From the NCBI GenBank assembly GCA_905370385.1, contig CAJPKN010000104.1:1-5083 (forward strand): 5,083 nucleotides of DNA. The letters are read 5' to 3'. Shown one piece after another: positions 1 through 5,083 of this stretch. The notes beneath the pieces were generated by a model. It did not search any database. It was not told the DNA's origin and worked only from the letters and a program-made list of their open reading frames with translations. Source of the DNA: Stomatobaculum longum (GTDB lineage Bacteria; Bacillota; Clostridia; Lachnospirales; Lachnospiraceae). Positions within the stretch are counted from its first letter, which is position 1. Each line of letters opens with the position of its first letter. A program made the translations under genes and the position numbers.

Positions 1-14
1 CTCGTTTCCCCCAA

Positions 15-43
15 TGGACAAGTGTGTAAGTTCCCGCTATAAT
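15..43 (+). promoter_or_regulatory. Sigma-A (sigma-70) type promoter of the cyclophilin gene
   Basis: The -35 box TGGACA (15-20) differs from TTGACA by one base. It is followed by exactly 17 bp and a perfect -10 box TATAAT (38-43). Transcription should begin near position 50, giving a leader of about 40 nt before the ATG at 90. This is the only near-consensus promoter I can find in the window, so the cyclophilin gene is probably well and constitutively transcribed. No operator-like palindrome overlaps it. Confidence 0.88.
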
Positions 44-73
44 AGGGCTATGTTTTTATGAAGATACAATCAC

Positions 74-80
74 AAGGAGG
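74..80 (+). promoter_or_regulatory. Ribosome binding site of the cyclophilin gene
   Basis: AAGGAGG is a full match to the Shine-Dalgarno core and stands 9 nt before the ATG at 90. It fixes that ATG as the start and predicts efficient initiation. Confidence 0.9.
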
Positions 81-89
81 AAGCTTACA

Positions 90-623
90 ATGAAACATCC
101 GATCGTAACGATTACCATGGAAGACGGCGGCATTATGAAGGTGGAGCTCTATCCGGAGATTGCACCGACTACGGTCAACAATTTTCTGGATCTCGTGAAG
201 AAGGGCTTTTATGACGGCATCATTTTTCACCGCGTCATTGAAGGCTTCATGATTCAGGGCGGTTGCCCGATCGGCAACGGCGAGGGCGGTCCCGGCTATG
301 TGATTAAGGGCGAGTTCAAGCAGAACGGCGTGCAGAACGACTTAAAGCATGAGAGAGGCGTGATTTCGATGGCGCGCACCTCGATTCCGGATTCCGCGGG
401 CAGCCAGTTCTTCATCATGCACAAGGCAGCGCCGCATCTGGACGGCGGCTATGCGGCCTTCGGCAAGCTGATTGAGGGCGAGGATGTGTTGGATCGCATT
501 GCCTGCACCGAGACCGATGCGGCGGATAAGCCGCTGAAGGATCAGAGAATCAAGAGCGTTACGGCGGAGACCTTCGGAGAGAGCTACCCCGAGCCGGAGA
601 AGCTGCCCGAAATCGAGTATTGA
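90..623 (+). CDS. ppiB: Cytoplasmic cyclophilin-type peptidyl-prolyl cis-trans isomerase
   Basis: This 177-residue cyclophilin catalyses cis-trans isomerisation of prolyl peptide bonds and helps proteins fold. The whole protein is one cyclophilin domain, of usual length for the short bacterial type. The signature FHRVIEGFMIQGG spans residues 46-58. By comparison with human CypA, R48, F53 and Q56 are the catalytic Arg55, Phe60 and Gln63, and SQFFI (105-109) supplies a further active-site Gln and Phe. The position of the cyclosporin-binding Trp121 is His116 here, as in many bacterial cyclophilins, so drug affinity is probably low. There is no signal peptide or membrane segment, so it acts in the cytosol. 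The charged tail after about residue 160 is the usual poorly ordered end. The start is set by the AAGGAGG site and the gene has its own strong promoter. The ppiB symbol is given by type and not by orthology. Confidence 0.95.
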   Translation: MKHPIVTITMEDGGIMKVELYPEIAPTTVNNFLDLVKKGFYDGIIFHRVIEGFMIQGGCPIGNGEGGPGYVIKGEFKQNGVQNDLKHERGVISMARTSIPDSAGSQFFIMHKAAPHLDGGYAAFGKLIEGEDVLDRIACTETDAADKPLKDQRIKSVTAETFGESYPEPEKLPEIEY

Positions 624-1267
624 CGAAAACGTATGAGGTTCCGCTCGAAGACGGGGCGCGCGTAAGTGTAAGCGTTTCGGATGAGCCCTGGCGGGGCGAT
701 GTCAACGTGACGGACTGGGAGGCGGTGACCGAGCGTCTGCTCCTTCGGGCGGCTTGCCGAAAGTGCGGCCGCCCCGCGCCGATTGCGGAGACGGAGCGAC
801 TCTTTCTCCGCGAACTCTCGATGAAGGATCTTCCGGCCCTTGGGCAGTTCGAGCTCTCGGAACGCGAGAGCCGTTTTCTCGGCGGCGACTGGGAGGGCCT
901 CAAAGAGGCGGATTTTTTGCGGCGCTACATCGAGACGCAGTATGCGTTTTTCGACTACGGCCTTTGGGCGCTGTTTCGTCGCACGAGGGAAGCGCGCGAG
1001 GCGCAGTTCCTCGGCCTGGTCGGGTTTTCGCCGGCGGAGCCTCCGGAACTCGGCTACGCCCTGCGGCGCGAACAGCGGGGGCAGGGCTATGCGACGGAAG
1101 CCGGGCTTGCGGCCCTTTGTTACGCCGCGGAGGAACTGGGGTTTCGGGAGGCACAGATACGTGTCGCGCCGGAGAACCGGGCAGGACTCGCCGCGGCCGA
1201 GAAAATCAAAGAGCAGTGGAACCGTGCGGGCGGCGCGCCTCAGTGCCGCCTTTTTATACAGCGCTGA
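620..1267 (+). CDS. GNAT-family N-acetyltransferase (RimJ/RimL-like), TTG start, atypical N-terminus
   Basis: This 215-residue protein probably transfers acetyl from acetyl-CoA to an amine; the substrate cannot be told. The RimJ/RimL-like core begins at about residue 57 with ETERLFLREL. It continues through GLVGF (132-136) and ELGYALRREQRGQGYATEA (143-161), whose RGQGYA is the acetyl-CoA pyrophosphate loop, to the late-core motif VAPENRAG (182-189). Residues 1-56 lie outside the usual fold. They include a second, similar stretch, VTERLLLRA (36-44), and a CRKCG pair (C46, C49). The predicted start is a TTG sharing four bases (TTGA) with the cyclophilin stop. No Shine-Dalgarno site is well placed (GGAGA at 596-600 is 19 nt away), so translation probably depends on ribosomes ending the upstream gene. 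In-frame GTG codons at 707 and 725 are alternative starts without good sites. The final codons overlap a terminator hairpin. The family call is firm; the start is uncertain. Confidence 0.8.
   Translation: MTKTYEVPLEDGARVSVSVSDEPWRGDVNVTDWEAVTERLLLRAACRKCGRPAPIAETERLFLRELSMKDLPALGQFELSERESRFLGGDWEGLKEADFLRRYIETQYAFFDYGLWALFRRTREAREAQFLGLVGFSPAEPPELGYALRREQRGQGYATEAGLAALCYAAEELGFREAQIRVAPENRAGLAAAEKIKEQWNRAGGAPQCRLFIQR
1229..1255 (+). terminator. Intrinsic terminator inside the 3' end of the acetyltransferase gene
   Basis: GGCGGCGC (1229-1236) pairs with GTGCCGCC (1243-1250) in eight base pairs, one of them G-U, around the 6-nt loop GCCTCA. TTTTT follows directly (1251-1255) and then ATA. This is a textbook rho-independent terminator shape. 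It lies over codons 204-212 of the acetyltransferase gene, and the TGA is at 1265-1267, so release in or just after the T-tract would occur before the stop codon. It separates the cyclophilin-acetyltransferase unit from the ispE operon. A ribosome translating this region could block the hairpin, so its strength may depend on translation. Confidence 0.75.
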
Positions 1268-1269
1268 AG

Positions 1270-1283
1270 TTTTGTATACAAAA
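1270..1283 (+). promoter_or_regulatory. Perfect 14-bp palindrome, candidate operator for the GntR/FCD regulator
   Basis: TTTTGTATACAAAA is its own reverse complement over all 14 bases. Its core TTGTATACAA fits the TNGTNNNACNA pattern known for FadR-subfamily GntR regulators. It lies 3 nt after the acetyltransferase stop and 45 nt before the ispE start. The regulator at 2269-2985 belongs to that subfamily, so autoregulation of the ispE operon is a reasonable inference. The embedded TATACA (1275-1280) might also be a -10 box, although I find no good -35 at 16-18 bp upstream. Binding is not demonstrated by sequence alone. Confidence 0.55.
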
Positions 1284-1316
1284 GACGAAATTCGGCGCGA
1301 AGCAGAAGATACAGAT

Positions 1317-1322
1317 AGGGGA
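1317..1322 (+). promoter_or_regulatory. Ribosome binding site deciding the ispE start
   Basis: AGGGGA, within a longer purine run, stands 6 nt before the ATG at 1329. The ispE reading frame stays open far upstream through the acetyltransferase gene, so this site, together with the conserved AKINL motif 13 residues after the ATG, identifies the true start. Confidence 0.8.
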
Positions 1323-1328
1323 AGGGCA

Positions 1329-2243
1329 ATGGAGACAGGAAGAGAGAGCGTCCGCACGCGGGCCTTCGCAAAGATTAACCTGGGCTTGGAAATCCTGGGG
1401 AAGCGGGAGGATGGCTATCACCTGCTGCGATCGGGCATGCAGACCATCAGTCTCGCCGATGAACTGGTCCTCACGAAAACCGATGCAGAGGGGGTACACT
1501 TGCTCTGCGACCGCCCCTCGCTCCCGACCGATGAGCGAAACCTCGCGGTGCGGGCCGCACTGGCCGTGTTTCGTCACTGCGCGTTGAAGGGCGGTATCCG
1601 AATCGAACTGAGGAAACAGATTCCGGAGGAGGCGGGGCTCGGCGGCGGCTCGGCGGATGCGGCGGCGGTGCTCCGGGCTCTTCGAAGTCTCTATGCGCTG
1701 CCGCTCTCCGATGCGGAACTGAGAGCGCTGGCGCTGCCGCTCGGGGCGGATGTGCCCTTCTTGGTGGCGGGCGGCACGGCGCTTGCGGAGGGGATCGGAG
1801 AACAGCTTTCCCCCCTGCCGCCCCTGCCTCCCTGTGAACTGGTCGTGGTGAAACCGCCCTTCGGCAGTTCGACCAAGGAGGTCTACGCAGCGCTCACGCT
1901 CTCGGCCATGGCCCCCTGGGAGCAGCCCGATGTAACCCTGCTTAAGAACGCGCTTCGCGGACAGAATCTCACCCTGCTCGGCGCTTCGCTGCAAAACGCA
2001 CTCGAGCGCCCGGCCATGGAATTAAAACCGGAGCTCATCGATTACAAGCGCTTCCTAACGGGGAGCGGCGCGCTCGGCGCTGCGATGAGCGGCAGCGGTG
2101 CGGCGCTCTACGCCTTGTTTGCGGCGGATGAACGGGACAAGGCGCTTGCCTGCATCGCGGCGGGACAACAGCAATTTCCGGAAGCGGCATTTTTCCTCTG
2201 CCGCCCGGTTTCAACGGAAGAAGTCAGCGCGTCTACCGTATGA
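1329..2243 (+). CDS. ispE: 4-(cytidine 5'-diphospho)-2-C-methyl-D-erythritol kinase
   Basis: IspE phosphorylates the 2-hydroxyl of CDP-methylerythritol using ATP, the fourth step of the MEP route to IPP and DMAPP. The 304-residue protein is a full-length cytosolic GHMP kinase. The N-terminal AKINLGL (14-20) carries catalytic K15. The glycine-rich ATP loop PEEAGLGGGSADAAA lies at 99-113, and GADVPF (139-144) carries catalytic D141. The C-terminal GHMP motif AMSGSGAALYALF is at 252-264. The reading frame is open upstream to about 840, but that part is the shadow of the acetyltransferase gene. The ATG at 1329 has a good ribosome site and the normal family N-terminus; an in-frame TTG at 1272 has none. 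It appears to be the first gene of the operon that continues with the regulator and ddl, and it follows the terminator and the palindrome. Its product feeds undecaprenyl phosphate, which links it to the murein genes downstream. Confidence 0.96.
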   Translation: METGRESVRTRAFAKINLGLEILGKREDGYHLLRSGMQTISLADELVLTKTDAEGVHLLCDRPSLPTDERNLAVRAALAVFRHCALKGGIRIELRKQIPEEAGLGGGSADAAAVLRALRSLYALPLSDAELRALALPLGADVPFLVAGGTALAEGIGEQLSPLPPLPPCELVVVKPPFGSSTKEVYAALTLSAMAPWEQPDVTLLKNALRGQNLTLLGASLQNALERPAMELKPELIDYKRFLTGSGALGAAMSGSGAALYALFAADERDKALACIAAGQQQFPEAAFFLCRPVSTEEVSASTV

Positions 2244-2268
2244 ACGCGCAGTATAGGAAGGAGGCGCC

Positions 2269-2985
2269 ATGCCGGAAGAATTTAAGATGACCGTCAATGA
2301 GTATATGCCGCTTCGCGACGTCGTATTTCACACCCTGCGGCAGGCCATATTAAAGGGTGAGATGGAACCCGGCGAGCGCCTGATGGAAATTCAGCTCGCA
2401 AAGAAGCTCGGGGTGAGCCGCACGCCGATTCGCGAGGCCATACGCAAGTTGGAGCTCGAGGGTCTGGTCACCATGATACCGCGGCGCGGTGCGGAAGTGG
2501 CCGGCATCACGGAGAAGAGCCTCCGGGACGTACTCGAAGTGCGCCGCGCGCTTGAGGACCTTGCGGTGGAACTCGCGGTGGAGCGCATGGATGCGGACGA
2601 TATCGAGCGGCTTGAATCGGCGCGTGTCAGCTTCCGCGAGGCGGTCGACGCAAAGGATATGATACGAATCGCGCAGGCGGACGAACTCTTTCACGACTCG
2701 ATCTATGCGGGCACCTATAACGACAAACTCGTGCAGATGTTGAACAATCTGCGCGACCAGATGTATCGTTATCGCCTGGAGTACATCAAGGATACGGGCA
2801 AGCGTCAGATTCTGCTCCATGAACACGAGCAGATACTCACGGCGGTAAAGACGCGGAACATTGAGCTTGCGCGCCGCACCATGCGCGAGCACATTGACAA
2901 CCAGGAGCTCACCATCTCCAAAAAGCTGAGCATGGAACTTCTGGAAAAGAAAAGCGAAAAGCGAAAAGAGGCAAAGAAAAGATGA
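2269..2985 (+). CDS. GntR-family transcriptional regulator, FadR subfamily with FCD domain
   Basis: This 238-residue protein is a DNA-binding regulator, probably dimeric. Residues 13-78 form the GntR winged helix: helix 1 PLRDVVFHTLRQAI, the GEMEPGERL turn, the recognition region LGVSRTPIREAIRKLELEGLV and the wing RRGAEVAG. Residues from about 85 to 220 form the all-helical FCD ligand domain. It keeps the usual metal ligands D138, H142, H186 and H208 (D-x3-H, then H-x21-H), so it probably binds a divalent metal and a small carboxylate; the actual ligand cannot be read. The tail after 223 is rich in Lys and Glu. The ATG at 2269 follows AAGGAGG (2258-2264) by only 4 nt; an in-frame ATG at 2287 is the alternative but has no clear site. 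It lies 25 nt after ispE, and its stop overlaps the ddl start as ATGA, so it is probably cotranscribed and translationally coupled. A likely operator is the palindrome at 1270-1283. Confidence 0.93.
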   Translation: MPEEFKMTVNEYMPLRDVVFHTLRQAILKGEMEPGERLMEIQLAKKLGVSRTPIREAIRKLELEGLVTMIPRRGAEVAGITEKSLRDVLEVRRALEDLAVELAVERMDADDIERLESARVSFREAVDAKDMIRIAQADELFHDSIYAGTYNDKLVQMLNNLRDQMYRYRLEYIKDTGKRQILLHEHEQILTAVKTRNIELARRTMREHIDNQELTISKKLSMELLEKKSEKRKEAKKR

Positions 2986-4043
2986 GCAAGAAGACAGTTG
3001 CGGTACTATTCGGCGGGCAGTCCTCGGAGCACGAAATTTCCTGCCGTTCTGCGATCAATATCATTCACAACATTGACCGCGAAGCCTATGATCTCGTGTT
3101 GGTCGGCATCACGAAGGAGGGGCACTGGGTCAAGGTGAATCGGATCGAAGACATAGAGGACGGCAGCTGGAGAGAGTCGAAAATCGGTGCCGTGCTCTCA
3201 CCGGATGCGACGGAACAGTGCCTCATGATTCATGAGCAGGCGGCAATTACCCGCGTGAAGATAGACCTCGTGTTTCCGATTCTGCACGGACTCTACGGCG
3301 AGGACGGAACCATTCAGGGCCTCTGCAAACTCGCAAAGATTCCCTTTGTGGGTTGCGGGGTTACGGCATCCGCGGTCGGTATGGACAAGGGGATTACGAA
3401 GCTGGTCGTACACTCGCTCGGCATTACCCAGGCGGATTTCCTACTGGTGACGCGGGAAATGTTAAAGGATATGTGCGCCGTGATCGAGCGCACCGAGAGC
3501 CTCTTCTCCTACCCGGTCTTCGTAAAGCCCTGCAATGCGGGCTCCAGCTGCGGCGTGACCAAGGTACACGGCAGAGAGGAGCTTTCGGAGGCCTTCCGCG
3601 AGGCGGCGCGTTTTGACAGCCGCATCCTGGTTGAGGAGTGCATTGTGGGACGCGAGATTGAGTGCGCGGTGCTCGGCGGCGGTGCGCGGCCGGTACAGGC
3701 GAGCGGTGTCGGCGAGATTTTGGCCGCGGCCGATTTCTACGACTACGATGCCAAGTACTTCAGCCAGGAGTCGAAGACCGTTGTGGATCCGGAACTCCCG
3801 GAAGGCAGTGCGGAAGAAGTTCGCCGCGCGGCGGTTCGTATCTTTGAGGCACTCGACGGCTACGGCCTGTCCCGCGTCGACTTCTTTGTGACCGCCGAGG
3901 GCAAGGTCATCTTTAACGAGATCAACACCATGCCGGGCTTTACCTCGATCAGCATGTACCCGATGCTCTTTGAGGCGCGCGGCAAGGATAAGAAGGCGCT
4001 GGTCAAGGAGCTCATGGAGCTCGCGCTGGAGAGAGAGGCCTGA
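2982..4043 (+). CDS. ddl: D-alanine--D-alanine ligase
   Basis: Ddl joins two D-alanines using ATP to make the dipeptide that MurF adds to the peptidoglycan precursor. The 353-residue protein is a complete cytosolic ATP-grasp ligase. The N-terminal domain has LFGGQSSEHEIS (9-20), with E16 contacting the first D-Ala, and HGLYGEDGTIQG (102-113). FVKPCNAGSS (180-189) holds the ATP-binding lysine K181. The omega loop DFYDYDAKYF (251-260) ends with K258 and Y259. RVD (D300) and FNEINTMPG (E313, N315) bind the metals. Tyr at 259, where VanA-type ligases have His, and Met at 325, where VanC-type ligases have Arg, point to D-Ala-D-Ala and not D-Lac or D-Ser specificity. The start overlaps the GntR stop by ATGA; AAGAGG (2966-2971) lies 10 nt upstream and is modest, so coupling is likely. 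The murI ATG follows the stop with no gap. Confidence 0.96.
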   Translation: MSKKTVAVLFGGQSSEHEISCRSAINIIHNIDREAYDLVLVGITKEGHWVKVNRIEDIEDGSWRESKIGAVLSPDATEQCLMIHEQAAITRVKIDLVFPILHGLYGEDGTIQGLCKLAKIPFVGCGVTASAVGMDKGITKLVVHSLGITQADFLLVTREMLKDMCAVIERTESLFSYPVFVKPCNAGSSCGVTKVHGREELSEAFREAARFDSRILVEECIVGREIECAVLGGGARPVQASGVGEILAAADFYDYDAKYFSQESKTVVDPELPEGSAEEVRRAAVRIFEALDGYGLSRVDFFVTAEGKVIFNEINTMPGFTSISMYPMLFEARGKDKKALVKELMELALEREA

Positions 4044-4937
<894 letters not shown>

Positions 4938-4952
4938 CGAAGAGAGACAGCG

Positions 4953-5083
4953 ATGACGGAAGATGTGCTGGTGACCATAAGCGGCAAGCACCTGCTTGGC
5001 GGCGAGAGCGAGGATGTGGAACTCTTGGTGCCCGGGCGCTACCGCCGGACCGAAGACGGGGTGCATGAAATTTACTACGAAGA
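4953..5083 (+). CDS. DUF1934 (YwiB-like) protein, 5' part only
   Basis: The open frame starts at the ATG at 4953 and runs off the window after 43 complete codons, so only the N-terminus is visible. It reads MTEDVLVTISGKH, an acidic GESEDVELLVPGRY stretch and then DGVHEIYYE. This strand-rich pattern (DVxVTISG, a V/TPGxY turn, then a Y-Y-E strand) resembles the start of DUF1934 proteins, small beta-barrel proteins of calycin or lipocalin-like fold such as B. subtilis YwiB, whose function is not established to my knowledge. It begins 15 nt after the murI stop with a weak GAGAGA site (4941-4946), so it is likely part of the same operon. There is no signal peptide. The assignment rests on about 43 residues and is moderately sure. 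Confidence 0.72.
   Translation, partial: MTEDVLVTISGKHLLGGESEDVELLVPGRYRRTEDGVHEIYYE

Noticed and set aside
1285..1313. Possible ispE promoter with -10 GATACA at 1308-1313
   Set aside because: The region 17 bp upstream (GACGAA) is a poor -35 and the -10 is itself weak. It is not supportable without start-site data.
840..1328. Long open upstream extension of the ispE frame, which could look like a fused N-terminal domain of 163 residues
   Set aside because: It is rich in Arg, Ser and Ala as expected for a shifted frame of a GC-rich gene, and it overlaps the recognisable acetyltransferase. The ispE motifs and a good ribosome site place the start at 1329.
1272..1328. TTG at 1272 as an alternative ispE start
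   Set aside because: No ribosome binding site precedes it, it lies inside the palindrome, and it would add 19 residues not typical of the family.
559..1357. Long open frames on the minus strand opposite the acetyltransferase and ispE
   Set aside because: They have Arg/Pro/Leu-rich compositions without recognisable motifs or ribosome sites, and they mirror well-supported plus-strand genes. They are shadow frames of high-GC DNA.
3742..3780. Possible vancomycin-resistance type ligase (VanA or VanC like)
   Set aside because: The omega loop has the Tyr of D-Ala-D-Ala ligases (Y259, where VanA has His) and M325 where VanC has Arg. There are no vanH, vanX or vanT neighbours.

Overview
The window is a tightly packed, GC-rich stretch of bacterial chromosome with every gene on the + strand. 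It carries six CDSs, the last cut by the window edge, and no mobile element, tRNA, rRNA or CRISPR. Gene content and order (ispE followed by a GntR/FCD regulator, ddl-murI, then a DUF1934/YwiB-type gene), the strong AAGGAGG ribosome binding sites and the PpiB-type cytoplasmic cyclophilin suggest a Firmicute of class Clostridia, probably a GC-rich member of the Lachnospiraceae. That placement is inference from protein style; no homology search was possible.

Unit 1 (about 1-1267). A near-consensus sigma-A promoter (TGGACA, 17 bp, TATAAT) drives a cyclophilin-type peptidyl-prolyl isomerase. The next gene is a GNAT-family acetyltransferase whose predicted TTG start overlaps the cyclophilin stop codon. 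A strong GC hairpin followed by five Ts lies inside the last codons of the acetyltransferase gene, before its stop codon. It looks like an intrinsic terminator that would yield a stop-less message, or a terminator that is controlled by translation.

Junction (1229-1328). Just after the terminator is a perfect 14-bp palindrome, TTTTGTATACAAAA. It has the form of operators bound by FadR/FCD-type GntR regulators, and such a regulator is encoded two genes downstream.

Unit 2 (1329 to beyond 5083). The order is ispE (isoprenoid precursor synthesis by the MEP pathway), a GntR/FCD regulator, ddl (D-Ala-D-Ala ligase), murI (glutamate racemase) and the start of a DUF1934 gene. Gaps are 25 nt, a 4-nt overlap, 0 nt and 15 nt, so one operon is likely. 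The enzymes converge on the cell envelope: IspE feeds synthesis of the undecaprenyl carrier, Ddl makes the terminal dipeptide of the peptidoglycan stem, and MurI makes the D-Glu of the stem.

The individual enzymes look ordinary and intact. The less ordinary signals are the terminator inside the acetyltransferase gene, the candidate GntR operator at the head of unit 2, the odd N-terminus of the acetyltransferase, and the N-terminal extension of MurI. I see no clear new multi-gene system.
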